From UBA4416 sp964543545 (GTDB lineage Bacteria > Bacteroidota > Bacteroidia > B-17B0 > Aurantibacillaceae), in the NCBI GenBank assembly GCA_964543545.1, contig CAZIYT010000009.1:1-64000 (forward strand): DNA of 64,000 nucleotides, read 5' to 3'. Shown piece after piece: positions 8,441 through 17,137 of the stretch (its first letter is position 1; each line of letters begins with the position of its first letter). A model generated the notes under the pieces. The model did no database searches. It was given only the letters and a program-made list of their open reading frames with translations, and was not told the origin of the DNA. The position numbers were made by a program, and so were the translations under genes.

Positions 8441-10339
8441 TTATTGAAGGATCAGTTTTTTAGTATAGGTTTTTGTGCCGTCGGAAATCAGCGCAATGTA
8501 AGCGCCTTTCGGGAAGCTGCTGAGGTCGATGTGCGTTCCTTCGCTTTGCAGAACTTTTTCTCCCATGATGTTATACACTTCTACGCTTGCTTTTGCTGCC
8601 TCCTGGGAGAACAGGACCGTAAACCTGCCGGTTGAAGGATTCGGATAGACCTTTACATCCTGTACGCTTTTTCTTTCTGAGCTTTCAAAACCTACCGTAG
8701 AAGCGCTTTTATAAACCTTCCAGTAAGGATTGTTGGTTGGGCTGAATACCTTCTCATAACCCGAAGCATCGTTTTGTGCCGTCACGATCAGGTCCGGTTT
8801 TTTATCCCCGTCAATATCCGTTGTGCTCCAGGATTGGTTGTTGTTGGTGCTATTGGTCGAGGCAAGTCCAAAGGTAGCATTGTATCCCCAGTTTCCGGTG
8901 CTGTTGTATAAGCCGCCCACAGGTACCGTCCAGTTGGTAACCGTTGCCGAAAAACGCGTGCCGGTGTTGAGGTAAGCTTTCCAGTAAGGGTTGATGGTAG
9001 GGCTGAATACTTTTTCGTAGCCTGAGGCGTCGTTTTGTGCGCTCACCACGAGGTCGGCCTTGCCGTCGCCGTCAATGTCCATTGTGCTCCAGGTTTGGTT
9101 GTTGAGCGTGCTGCTCGATGAGGCATCTGCGCTTGTATTATTATAACCCCAGTTGCCCGCGGAGCTGTAATACCCGCCCACAGGAATCATCCAGTTGCTG
9201 GCCGTGGTGGAGAAGCTGGTGCCGTTATTGAGGTACACGATCCAGTAGGGATTGTTGGTCGGGCTGAATACCTTTTCGTAACCCGACGCATCGTTCTGTG
9301 CCGTGATGATCAGGTCCGGTTTTTTGTCACCGTCAATATCCATCGTGCTCCAGGATTGGTTGTTGAGCGTACTGCCGGATGAGGCGTTTCCGAAGGTGGC
9401 ATTAAAGCCCCAGTTGCCGGTGCTGGAATAATAGCCGCCCGGGGGAACACGCCAGGTGGTAGGCGTTGCGGAAAAACCTGTGCCGGTGTTCAGGTACACG
9501 ATCCAATAAGGATTATTCGTAGGGCTGAATACTTTTTCGTAGCCGGAAGCATCGTTCTCTGCCGCAACGATCAGGTCAGGCTTATTATCCCCGTTCATGT
9601 CCATCGTGCTCCAGGTTTGATTCTGGATGATAGAGTTAACGGATGCGGAGCCGGATGTATTATTGAATCCCCAGTTTCCGTTGCTGTTGTATAATCCGCC
9701 TGCCGGCACAGGCCAGTTGGTAGCCGTGCCCGAAAAACCCGTACCGGTATTAAGGTATACTTTCCAGTAAGAATTATTGGCAGGGCTGAATACCTTATCG
9801 TAGCCGGAAGCATCGTTTTGGGCAGTTACCACGAGGTCCGGCTTATTGTCGCCGTTCAGGTCCATCGTAGCCCATGATTGATTATTGACGATGCTGTTTG
9901 TGGAAGCATTCCCGTAAACGTTATTAAAGCCCCAGTTTCCGGAAGTATTGTATAAGCCCCCTACCGGCACGGGCCAGTTGGTAGCCGTAGTCGAAAAGCC
10001 GCTGCCGTTGTTGAGGTAGACTTTCCAATAGGGATTATTGGTCGTGCTGAAATTTTTATCATATCCCGAAGCATCGTTTTGTGCCGTCACGATGAGGTCT
10101 GCCTTGCCATCCCCGTCAATGTCCATGGTAGACCAGGTTTGATTATTGTTGGTATTGTTGCTTGAGGCGCTTGCGCTCAGGAGGTTAAAGCCCCAGTTTC
10201 CGGAGGTGTTGTATAAGCCGCCAACCACCACATTCCAGTTGGTGCTGGTGGTTTGGAAGCCTTGTGCCAGTGCGGGAGAAGCGCTCAGCGCCATGCCGGC
10301 CAGCAAGGTGCATACATTGTTTAGTAACTGTGTTTTCAT
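8441..10339 (-). CDS. Secreted repeat protein with T9SS type A sorting domain
   Basis: A 632-residue secreted protein. The signal peptide is MKTQLLNNVCTLLAGMALSASPALA. Residues 30 to about 545 are six imperfect 87-residue repeats. Each has NW.VP.GG.Y...GNWGF, NQ(S/T)WSTMDIDGDGKADLIV, QNDASGYEKVFSPTNNPYW.VYLN.G..FS. The D-x-D/N-G-D-x-K-x-D segment is a calcium-binding loop like those in FG-GAP/VCBS repeats. The last 70 residues form a type A sorting domain (VYPNPSTGRFTVLF, VEVYNIMGEKVLQ, GAYIALISDG...KLIL), so export by type IX secretion and surface attachment or release are expected. It is encoded alone on the minus strand, with a long leader from a -7 box at 10434-10441. Possible roles are adhesion or binding of carbohydrate; none is proven. 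Confidence 0.88.
   Translation of the reverse strand: MKTQLLNNVCTLLAGMALSASPALAQGFQTTSTNWNVVVGGLYNTSGNWGFNLLSASASSNNTNNNQTWSTMDIDGDGKADLIVTAQNDASGYDKNFSTTNNPYWKVYLNNGSGFSTTATNWPVPVGGLYNTSGNWGFNNVYGNASTNSIVNNQSWATMDLNGDNKPDLVVTAQNDASGYDKVFSPANNSYWKVYLNTGTGFSGTATNWPVPAGGLYNSNGNWGFNNTSGSASVNSIIQNQTWSTMDMNGDNKPDLIVAAENDASGYEKVFSPTNNPYWIVYLNTGTGFSATPTTWRVPPGGYYSSTGNWGFNATFGNASSGSTLNNQSWSTMDIDGDKKPDLIITAQNDASGYEKVFSPTNNPYWIVYLNNGTSFSTTASNWMIPVGGYYSSAGNWGYNNTSADASSSSTLNNQTWSTMDIDGDGKADLVVSAQNDASGYEKVFSPTINPYWKAYLNTGTRFSATVTNWTVPVGGLYNSTGNWGYNATFGLASTNSTNNNQSWSTTDIDGDKKPDLIVTAQNDASGYEKVFSPTNNPYWKVYKSASTVGFESSERKSVQDVKVYPNPSTGRFTVLFSQEAAKASVEVYNIMGEKVLQSEGTHIDLSSFPKGAYIALISDGTKTYTKKLILQ
8705..10252 (-). 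repeat. Six tandem 261-bp coding repeats
   Basis: Six in-frame copies of an 87-codon unit inside the secreted repeat protein. Neighbouring copies stay close at DNA level (for example the segments encoding QNDASGYEKVFSPTNNPYW), so unequal recombination could change copy number. The last copy is a few codons short where it runs into the linker to the sorting domain. Confidence 0.85.
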
Positions 10340-10433
10340 AGGTTGTATTTAAAATGGTACTCTGTTTTTTTGACTCCGCAAATGAGTTTTTATCTGCATG
10401 GATGACCTGCAAGGCACCCAGGCATTTGCCCTG

Positions 10434-10441
10434 CAAAAATA
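10434..10441 (-). promoter_or_regulatory. Putative -7 promoter box for the repeat protein
   Basis: TATTTTTG on the minus strand matches the Bacteroidetes -7 consensus TAnnTTTG. It lies about 95 bases before the start codon at 10339, implying a leader of nearly 90 bases. No convincing -33 box is visible at the usual spacing. Confidence 0.4.
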
Positions 10442-10564
10442 AGGTCTTTAGAAACAAAAAAGTTTTGCAATGTATATTCGTCCCAACCTGGCAAGTATCC
10501 GTTGTGCTGGCTTGAAAATGCGTTTTATTGGACAAAAATGAGGACGCTCTGACCTGAACGCCAA

Positions 10565-10604
10565 AAACCGTTTCACGGAAATCAGGAGATTTGCGAAACG
10601 GTTT
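10565..10604 (-). terminator. Probable terminator after the VOC gene
   Basis: AAACCGTTTC (10565-10574) pairs with GAAACGGTTT (10595-10604), a 10-bp stem with a 20-base loop. On the minus strand it is followed by a short T-run, 20 bases after the stop of the VOC gene. The rest of the 10340-10623 spacer holds the leader of the repeat protein. Confidence 0.6.
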
Positions 10605-10623
10605 GGAGAGAAGAATACGGGGA

Positions 10624-11076
10624 TTATTGGTTGTAAGCGTCCTGCAATTTCTGAATCTCGATCTTTCCCATCTTCAGCATAGCTTGTACCACCTGGTTGG
10701 CTTTTTTAGCATCCTTGTCGCCCATCAGTTTTCCCAAAGCCGATGGAATGATTTGCCAGGACAGGCCGTACTTATCTTTCAGCCAGCCGCATTTGCCCGG
10801 CTCTCCGCCATTGGCCGTAAGCTTGCTCCACAGCTCATCCACTTCCTCCTGCGTTTCACAATTCACATACAGCGAAATGGCAGGAGTGAACTGGTAGATC
10901 GGGCCTCCGTTGAGCGTATGGAAATGACGGTCTTCGATCCGGAAGCTGCCGCCGAAAACCTTGTCGCCAACACGGTTGATGCTGGTAATTTCAGAATCTT
11001 TAAAAACAGAAGTGTAGAATGTCATTGCTTCTTCTGCCTGGTCGTTGAACCATAAAAATGGAGTGACGTTTTGCAT
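10624..11076 (-). CDS. VOC family protein (PhnB-like)
   Basis: A 150-residue cytoplasmic protein of the glyoxalase/bleomycin-resistance (VOC) superfamily, PhnB-like branch. It opens MQNVTPFLWFNDQAEEAMTFY, with the family's TFYTSVFKDS, then FRIEDRHFHTLNGGP, AISLYVNCETQEEVDELWSKL and GLSWQIIP. PhnB-like proteins are small, often of unknown substrate, and this one keeps the usual length. It stands alone, with a perfect -7 box upstream (11107-11114) and a terminator downstream. The family assignment is firm; the reaction is not known. Confidence 0.88.
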   Translation of the reverse strand: MQNVTPFLWFNDQAEEAMTFYTSVFKDSEITSINRVGDKVFGGSFRIEDRHFHTLNGGPIYQFTPAISLYVNCETQEEVDELWSKLTANGGEPGKCGWLKDKYGLSWQIIPSALGKLMGDKDAKKANQVVQAMLKMGKIEIQKLQDAYNQ

Positions 11077-11106
11077 GGTGTGGATTTTTTAATGATTAGT
11101 GTTTAG

Positions 11107-11114
11107 CAAAGGTA
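11107..11114 (-). promoter_or_regulatory. -7 promoter box for the VOC gene
   Basis: TACCTTTG on the minus strand is a perfect TAnnTTTG box, 30 bases before the start codon at 11076. The A/T-rich leader (TTAAAAAAT) is typical for translation initiation in this phylum. Confidence 0.6.
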
Positions 11115-11204
11115 GGAGAACACCATAAGCTTTGAATGTGCAATAGCGACATTAAAAAGGTGTATTGCGACAGGAAGATGAATGGGAATCTGTTTGCCGG
11201 ATGA

Positions 11205-11324
11205 AACCGCAAAGAGCGCGGGGTATTCGCTAAGAGCGCAGAGAGGTTTGATGGGCATCAGTCCTTCCGCGTCCTTTTTTAATATTTCTCAGCGACCTTC
11301 GCGTCTTCTTTGCGCTTCTGCGGT
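11205..11324. repeat. CGCAGAG-type inverted repeat element, copy 1
   Basis: The left end AACCGCAAAGAGCGCG and inner CTAAGAGCGCAGAGAGG are complementary to the right end CTTTGCGCTTCTGCGGT, with further CAGCGACCTTCGCG in the right half. A second member is at 46403-46552. Both are noncoding and bounded by complementary ends. This type of palindromic spacer is widespread in Bacteroidetes intergenic regions; its role is unknown. It lies directly after the stop of the lipoprotein gene ending at 11328. Confidence 0.65.
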
Positions 11325-11327
11325 CAA

Positions 11328-11795
11328 TTATTTTTTGAGAACCAGGTCCGCTTTCTTTAGCTTCAGGTTATTGTTGAGGCTTGACGAAAATGTGGCCAGC
11401 ACGGTGTATTTACCGTCTTCCTTAATGTCGATGGTATGCATCTGCCCCGAAAAGCTCCATTTGGTTTTTCCCATCACCGTTGTTTTCACTTCTCCAACCG
11501 TGATCTTTTTTTCAAACGGGTTCAGATCCGGAACAACCAGTGTATCGGTGCCTTTCACAAGCCTGATGCTATAGATCATGTCAACAGCTCCATCGTACTC
11601 AAGATCCATATCGACCCAGAAGCGCAGGATCTCGCCCTGTTTCAGGCTCAACTCCATCTTTTTCCATTCTGGCCTTACATCATCCATTGGCCTGGTAAAA
11701 GACAATCTGCCGATTTCTTTGGAGGAAAGCGCCGCGCAGGCCGCTGCGAGGATTGTCAGAGAAATGATAAAGATGTGTTTCAGTGTTTTCATCAT
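11328..11795 (-). CDS. Small predicted lipoprotein of unknown function
   Basis: A 155-residue protein with an N-terminal lipoprotein signal (MMKTLKHIFIISLTILAAAC, Cys near residue 20). The mature part has beta-rich segments: ILRFWVDMDLEYDGAVDMIYSIRLVKGTDTLVVPDLNPF, GKTKWSFSGQMHTIDI and GKYTVLATFSSS. I do not recognise the family. The pattern would fit a small beta-sandwich at the inner face of the outer membrane. The second Met (11792) is an equally good start. It lies between the SpoIIE phosphatase gene and the CGCAGAG repeat; the 64-base gap to the phosphatase suggests a separate transcript. Confidence 0.65.
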   Translation of the reverse strand: MMKTLKHIFIISLTILAAACAALSSKEIGRLSFTRPMDDVRPEWKKMELSLKQGEILRFWVDMDLEYDGAVDMIYSIRLVKGTDTLVVPDLNPFEKKITVGEVKTTVMGKTKWSFSGQMHTIDIKEDGKYTVLATFSSSLNNNLKLKKADLVLKK

Positions 11796-11859
11796 GTTAT
11801 TTTGGTTTAAGGTTTTTTGCTTTTTTGTTTCGGAGTGATCTGGCTTTTTTCAAGTATCA

Positions 11860-14133
11860 CTAAATACGGATGCCAATGATGCAAATGTCATCCACCTGGT
11901 CCAGCAAGCCTTTCCAGGTTTCGAGCTGATTTAGTAACAGAGTTTTCTGCTCGTCTACCGGTTTCCCGCTGATGCTGATAAGTAATTCCTTCAAAGGCTT
12001 GTACATGAATTTTTTTCCTTTCGGACCGCCAAACTGGTCCGGGAATCCATCCGTCAGGGTATAGATCATATCACCCTTCTTCACGTTGATTGTACGGCAA
12101 TTGAAAGGCTGATGGTCTTTATCGTGTTTGCCCACCGGCATCTTATCAGGCAATAGCTCCGTGAGTGTTTGGTCGCTGATATGCCATACAGGATTGTTGG
12201 CAGCTGCATAGCTCAGAGTATCCCGTTTGTCGTTCAGGCAGATCAGGCTGCAATCCATGCCATCCTTCCCACCTTCCTGGCTGCCATCATTTTTGAGGTG
12301 TTCAATCACAAGACGTCTCGTTTCGAACAGAATGTCATCAGGTCGGCTGAAATCTTTGCTGGTAGCCTCGTTCAGGCAGGCAATGTTGAGCATGCTCATG
12401 ATGGCACCCGGTACGCCATGGCCTGTGCTATCGGCCGTTACAAGGGCGAAGTCGCCACTGCTGAGCTTTTTTGCCCAGTAAAAATCACCGCTGACAATAT
12501 CTTTTGGCTTGAACAGGATGAAATAGTCCTGGAGGTGTTCCCGGAGGAGTGTTTCACTCGCCAGCAGGCTTCGCTGGATGCGCTGAGCATAGTTAATGCT
12601 ATCGATGATCTCTTTCTGTTTTTCTTCGATTTGCAGATTTTTTTCTTCTACCAGTTCTTTTTGTTTGGAAATAATTTTGTTCGCTTTTTGATTTTCACGC
12701 AATCCGCGATATATAATTACTGAAAATACGCTGAGCAGCAGGAGGCCACCCGTGACACTGTAAATGATGAGGTTTTGCCGTTTTTTATCTTCCGAAGCTT
12801 TGAGCGCCAGGGTTTCGTTTTCGAGTTTGGAGGCGGCTTTAATCTCAATTTCCTTTCGGTTATATTCATTTTCATATTGGGTCTTTAGTACCGTTTTTTT
12901 GCTTTCCTCATTCCGGATGCTGTCCTTCATCTGGACATACAATTCATGAATGGCAAGGGCATCCGCCGGCCTGCCCAGTTTCTTATAAGCATTGTAAAGA
13001 TTTCCGGAAGCGATCAGGATGATGGAAGGGTAGCCATTTTCTTTTGCCATGTGGAGCGATTTTTCATAGAAAGAAACGGCTTCTGCCATTTGTCCTTTCT
13101 TTTCATATAATGCGCCTATGTTCCGGTAAGAGCCCGACAAGCCTTTACTGTTTTTTGTTTGTTCGAATATGTGCAGCGCTTCCGTGTAATAAGCAAATGC
13201 TTTTTCCAACTCCCCGCTTTCCATCAGGAGATTTCCTGCGAGGTTAAGCGCCTGAGCCAATGTCAGCAGGTCTTCAAGCTCTCGGCTAAGGGCTATCGCT
13301 CTTTCGAAATGAGTCATGGCTTTTGCATATTGCTTCTTCAAACCATAACCATAGGCGATGTTAATAAGAGAATATTGCTGTCCTGTTTTATCCTGTATCT
13401 CTTCTCGTAGCTTCAACGCACGCAGGTGATATTCCATGGCTTTTTGATGATCGCCTTCTTCCTGGTATATGGCGCCCAGGTTATTCAGCGAATGCGCGAT
13501 GTCCTCCTTGTTTTTCAGTTCCTCACGAAGCTTCAGGCTTTTGGTTAAATAATCAAGGGCCTGTATGTTTCCCTGCATATTCAGCAGGTAACCAAGATTG
13601 TTGTATGTGTTGGCAAGTCCGTCCTTATCCTTTGCCAGTTCCCGGTGCACAAGCGCCTTGCGGTAGTAGGATTCGGCTTCTCCCTGCCGGTTAAGGATCT
13701 CACAGATATAGCCAAGGTTATCATAGGCAGACCCGGCCCCCTTGCTATCCCTGTTTTCCAGGAAAAGCCGGAGAGCCTTCGCATAATAAGCCCTCACGCT
13801 GAGGCTTTCGCTTTCCGGAATAGCAGCGCCAAGATTATTGTAGATATAGGGCAGGATATGTTTGTAGAATGTTTTTTCTTCCGTCGAACCCTGTTGCAGG
13901 TTCTTTTCAGCAATGGCTTTCGCCTTGTTCCATAAAACGGCTGATGAATCGGGGTTAAGAAGATAGATGCTCTCGCCCCAATAATTATAGAGCATACAGC
14001 GGGTTGTATCCTGCGTGGCATGTTTCAAGGCAGTGGCGATGGAGTCGGTGTTGCTGGTTTGGGCATGGACCGGATAAGCTATTGCCAGCACCAGGGTGAG
14101 CAGGATGGTTGCTTTGAAGAAAGCCTTGAGCAT
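11860..14133 (-). CDS. TPR - transmembrane - SpoIIE (PP2C-type) protein phosphatase
   Basis: A sensor phosphatase of 757 residues from the ATG at 14133. A -7 box at 14164-14171 would place the transcript start near 14157, making the in-frame ATG at 14154 too close. The signal peptide is MLKAFFKATILLTLVLAIAYPVHAQ. About ten tetratricopeptide repeats follow (YDNLGYICEILNRQGEAESYYRKAL, YNNLGYLLNMQGN), a membrane helix near residues 459-481 (IIYSVTGGLLLLSVFSVIIY), a coiled coil (KQKELVEEKNLQIEEKQKEI) and a SpoIIE domain (SGDFYWAKK, DSTGHGVPGAIMSMLN, DGFPDQFGG). The topology puts the TPRs outside the inner membrane and the serine phosphatase in the cytoplasm. The likely targets are anti-sigma-antagonist-type phosphoproteins; no partner is encoded nearby. 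A second SpoIIE protein is at 49588. Confidence 0.9.
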   Translation of the reverse strand: MLKAFFKATILLTLVLAIAYPVHAQTSNTDSIATALKHATQDTTRCMLYNYWGESIYLLNPDSSAVLWNKAKAIAEKNLQQGSTEEKTFYKHILPYIYNNLGAAIPESESLSVRAYYAKALRLFLENRDSKGAGSAYDNLGYICEILNRQGEAESYYRKALVHRELAKDKDGLANTYNNLGYLLNMQGNIQALDYLTKSLKLREELKNKEDIAHSLNNLGAIYQEEGDHQKAMEYHLRALKLREEIQDKTGQQYSLINIAYGYGLKKQYAKAMTHFERAIALSRELEDLLTLAQALNLAGNLLMESGELEKAFAYYTEALHIFEQTKNSKGLSGSYRNIGALYEKKGQMAEAVSFYEKSLHMAKENGYPSIILIASGNLYNAYKKLGRPADALAIHELYVQMKDSIRNEESKKTVLKTQYENEYNRKEIEIKAASKLENETLALKASEDKKRQNLIIYSVTGGLLLLSVFSVIIYRGLRENQKANKIISKQKELVEEKNLQIEEKQKEIIDSINYAQRIQRSLLASETLLREHLQDYFILFKPKDIVSGDFYWAKKLSSGDFALVTADSTGHGVPGAIMSMLNIACLNEATSKDFSRPDDILFETRRLVIEHLKNDGSQEGGKDGMDCSLICLNDKRDTLSYAAANNPVWHISDQTLTELLPDKMPVGKHDKDHQPFNCRTINVKKGDMIYTLTDGFPDQFGGPKGKKFMYKPLKELLISISGKPVDEQKTLLLNQLETWKGLLDQVDDICIIGIRI

Positions 14134-14163
14134 AGGTCTGAATAAAGGTATCATTGGTTAAAC

Positions 14164-14171
14164 CAAAAATA
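14164..14171 (-). promoter_or_regulatory. -7 promoter box for the TPR-SpoIIE gene
   Basis: TATTTTTG on the minus strand, a perfect TAnnTTTG match, 30 bases before the ATG at 14133. It is the reason for preferring that start over 14154. Confidence 0.5.
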
Positions 14172-14309
14172 AAACTTTTATTCAAATCCGGTTCAGCGAT
14201 CCCGGATTCTTTCGTTTTTTCTGCTTTTTGAGCAGATCATTGCCGGTAGTGGGCTAAAGGCCGGGATCAGGGTTTCTCCCTTCATGAAAGACGCTTCCCC
14301 GTGCTTATC

Positions 14310-14346
14310 AAAAAATTGACCGGATCACAAAGCGTAACCCGGTCAA
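14310..14346 (-). terminator. Terminator of the efflux operon
   Basis: TTGACCGG (14316-14323) pairs with CCGGTCAA (14339-14346). On the minus strand the stem is followed by a run of T residues. It lies 35 bases after the stop of the DHA2 transporter gene and ends the TetR-TolC-EmrA-EmrB operon. Confidence 0.8.
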
Positions 14347-14380
14347 CTCATATATAACAAAATTTAGAAAGGGAATCACC

Positions 14381-15961
14381 TTAGTGATCGTTGATGACTT
14401 TGGCTTTCTCGCCTTTTTTGTAGCGGATCATCAATACCACCGGGATACAGATCAGGATCACAAAGCCTACCATTAAGAAACCCATATCGTAGCTCACCAG
14501 CGATTGCTGCTTAAAGAGCATGCCTTCCAGCATCTTGTAAGCCAGTGTTTGTGCTTCTTCCAGCGAATAGCCGGAGCTCAGGAAATTCTGCGTGAGCATA
14601 TTGACGCGGTCGGAGCTTACGGTGTCGTAGTTATTGATATAGCCCAGCATGTTGCCCCTGATCTGCGAGTTCAGGTTCACCAGGTACACGTTGATGAGCG
14701 CAATACCTACGGCGCCGCCCAGTTGCCGGATCATGTTGGCGAGGCCAATGGCCTGTACCATGTCTTTTCCTTTAAGTCCGCCAACAGCCAGCGCCAGGAT
14801 CGGCGACATCATAAAGGCCATGCCGAAGCCACGCAGCACAAACGGAAAATAGAAATTGGATTCATTCGAATCGGGTGAGGCAAAACCTAAGAGCATGAGG
14901 AAGCCGAAGGTGAGCATAATGCCGATGATGATGATCGTTTTAGGATTTGACCCCTTGCCGAGTAAGGCACCTACCATTGGCATGGCCACGGCGGAGCACA
15001 AGGCGCCCGGGATCATGAAGACGCCGGTTTGTGTCGCTGTCCAGCCCAGGGTGATCTGTGCAAACAAGGGAAAGATGAAGACGGTGCCGAACAGGAGTAA
15101 TCCCAGCATAAAGTTCATCACACTACCCATCACCAGGTTGTAATTCTTATACAATTTAATATTCACGGCGGGATAGTCGATGCTGAGCTCCCTGTAAATA
15201 AAGGCGATGAGGCCGAAGACGGAAACGATGGAGGCCATGATGATCTCTTCGCTTTCAAACCAGTCTTTGGAAGTCCCTTCTTCCAGTACGAACTGTAAAG
15301 GCCCGATAGCGAGGACGAGAAACACAATGCCCCACCAGTCGATCTTCTTGGGCTTCGTGGCCCCGGGCCGGTTGGTAATGTAAGTCCAGGAAAGAAAGGT
15401 GGCAATGATCCCGATCGGAATGTTCACGAAGAAAATCCAGTGCCAGGAGATATTGTCGGTAATCAAACCGCCGATGGTAGGGCCGAAGGTTGGCCCCATG
15501 ATAATGCCCATCCCGAAGATGGCGTTGGCGGTACTGATCTTTTCAGGAGGAAAGGCACCCACGATGATCGTTTGTGCCGTCGATAACAATCCGCCACCGC
15601 CGAGCCCCTGGATGAACCTCCAGAATACCAGTGTCCACAGGCTATCCGAGAGGCCGCACATCAGTGAGGCAAAGGTAAAGATGATTACCGAGCCGGTAAA
15701 GTACACCCTCCTTCCGAAGAGGTCCGATAACAGGCTGGTGAGCGGAATGATGATGATGTTGGAGATGGCATAAGACGTTACGACCCAGGCGATCTCCGTG
15801 GTGGTAGCGCCAATACTTCCGCTGATCTCCCGGAGGGACACGTTCACAATCGTCGTGTCGATCAATTCCAGAATCGCGCAACTGATCGCCGTAATGATGG
15901 TGATCCATTTCGTGAAACCCGTCGGGTAAGTAATGGTTGGTGCTGTTAGGGTCTGGTTCAC
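14381..15961 (-). CDS. DHA2-family MFS multidrug efflux permease (EmrB-like)
   Basis: A 526-residue inner-membrane protein with about 14 hydrophobic helices, the length and layout of the DHA2 (EmrB/QacA) family. Family motifs visible are DTTIVNVSLREISGSIGA in helix 1, LLSDLFGRRVYFTGS (motif A) after helix 2, and RFIQGLGGGGLLSTAQTII (motif B/C). It should use the proton gradient to export drugs or other hydrophobic compounds. The adaptor EmrA is 10 bases upstream, TolC before that, and TetR first, so the four make a tripartite pump under local control. The substrate is unknown. Confidence 0.95.
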   Translation of the reverse strand: MNQTLTAPTITYPTGFTKWITIITAISCAILELIDTTIVNVSLREISGSIGATTTEIAWVVTSYAISNIIIIPLTSLLSDLFGRRVYFTGSVIIFTFASLMCGLSDSLWTLVFWRFIQGLGGGGLLSTAQTIIVGAFPPEKISTANAIFGMGIIMGPTFGPTIGGLITDNISWHWIFFVNIPIGIIATFLSWTYITNRPGATKPKKIDWWGIVFLVLAIGPLQFVLEEGTSKDWFESEEIIMASIVSVFGLIAFIYRELSIDYPAVNIKLYKNYNLVMGSVMNFMLGLLLFGTVFIFPLFAQITLGWTATQTGVFMIPGALCSAVAMPMVGALLGKGSNPKTIIIIGIMLTFGFLMLLGFASPDSNESNFYFPFVLRGFGMAFMMSPILALAVGGLKGKDMVQAIGLANMIRQLGGAVGIALINVYLVNLNSQIRGNMLGYINNYDTVSSDRVNMLTQNFLSSGYSLEEAQTLAYKMLEGMLFKQQSLVSYDMGFLMVGFVILICIPVVLMIRYKKGEKAKVINDH

Positions 15962-15971
15962 GGTGTGTGGT

Positions 15972-17108
15972 TTATTTCGTTTTAACGTCGGCTATTACGC
16001 TTAGTCCCGGAATGATGAGCCCGGCCATCTCCTGTGGAAATTCGGTGATGGCAATTTTTACGGGAACGCGCTGTGTGATCTTCACGAAGTTGCCGCTGGC
16101 ATTGTCGGGAGGCAGTAAGGAAAACTTAGCACCGGTAGCGCCGCCAAAGCTTTCCAGCTTGCCTTTCAACTTCGCTTTCGGAAACGCATCTACTTTCAGT
16201 TCCACTTCCTGTCCCGGTTTCATGTGTTCAATTTGTGTTTCCTTGAAGTTGGCGCTCACATATAGGTGCGTAAAATCCACCGCAGAGCAGAGTGGAGAAC
16301 CGGCCTGCATGTACTGACCTACCTCAACGGATTTTTTGGAGATGATGCCGTCGAAGGGAGAAACAATCACCGTATTATTCAGTTGTGTCTTTGCCAGAAT
16401 GAGCTCCGCCTCACGCTGTTTTACGAGCGCCGTTGATAAGGCGATCTGCGATTTTTGCCCTTCAGCCTGCGACTGAGCGCCGGTGGCCTGTGCAGAAGAT
16501 GCTTCGTATTGCTTTTTCAACATTTCCGATTGCGCTTTGGCCGTTTCGTATTCCGCTTTTACGCTTTCATATTGCTGCTGCGTCGTTGCGCCGTCTTTCA
16601 GCATCTTTTCAATCCTCGCCATTTCTTTTTCCGCTTTGTTTAAGCGTGCCTGTGCCGTCGCAATATTCTCTTTCGCTGCCTGGCTGGTAAGCACAGAAGC
16701 ATTCGCGTTCATGCTGGCCGTGGTTTCACCGGACTTCGATAAGTCGAGCTGCGCTTTGGCGCTTTCCAGGGCTGCTTCGGCCTGCGCTACTTTGGCGATG
16801 TAATCGTTCCGGTCGATCAGGATCAGCGTATCGCCTTTTTTAACCTGTTGATTGTCCGTAAATTTAATGTCGGTCACAAAGCCCGGAACGATGCTGCGTA
16901 CCGGCGTAATGATGGCGTCGATCTGGGCATTGTCGGTATGCTCGTGGCCTAAGGACGAGAGCCAGGCGATGATAATAAAGGTGCCAATGATGAGGACGGA
17001 AGAGCCCAGGATTGCCAGGCGTTTTTGTTTTTTCTTCCCCTTTTTCTTTTTGTTTGCCGGATCGTTTGCTGTTTCAGGGGCGTTGGTGGTTGTGTTGTTA
17101 TTTTCCAT
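15972..17108 (-). CDS. HlyD/EmrA-family membrane fusion protein
   Basis: A 378-residue periplasmic adaptor. The Lys-rich N-terminus is followed by one membrane helix (residues about 32-50, LAILGSSVLIIGTFIIIAWL). The biotinyl-lipoyl-like half is VRSIVPGFVTDIKFTDNQQVKKGDTLILID. A long alpha-helical hairpin rich in Ala/Lys/Gln (AKVAQAEAALESAKAQLDLS ... LVKQREAELILAKTQLN) comes next, then the second lipoyl half (TVIVSPFDGIISKKSVEVGQ) and a beta-barrel domain. It links the EmrB-like permease to the TolC channel encoded on either side (gaps 10 and 29 bases). Confidence 0.94.
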   Translation of the reverse strand: MENNNTTTNAPETANDPANKKKKGKKKQKRLAILGSSVLIIGTFIIIAWLSSLGHEHTDNAQIDAIITPVRSIVPGFVTDIKFTDNQQVKKGDTLILIDRNDYIAKVAQAEAALESAKAQLDLSKSGETTASMNANASVLTSQAAKENIATAQARLNKAEKEMARIEKMLKDGATTQQQYESVKAEYETAKAQSEMLKKQYEASSAQATGAQSQAEGQKSQIALSTALVKQREAELILAKTQLNNTVIVSPFDGIISKKSVEVGQYMQAGSPLCSAVDFTHLYVSANFKETQIEHMKPGQEVELKVDAFPKAKLKGKLESFGGATGAKFSLLPPDNASGNFVKITQRVPVKIAITEFPQEMAGLIIPGLSVIADVKTK

Positions 17109-17137
17109 AGGTTGAAGGTGCTGTAATGTTTTTTTGA

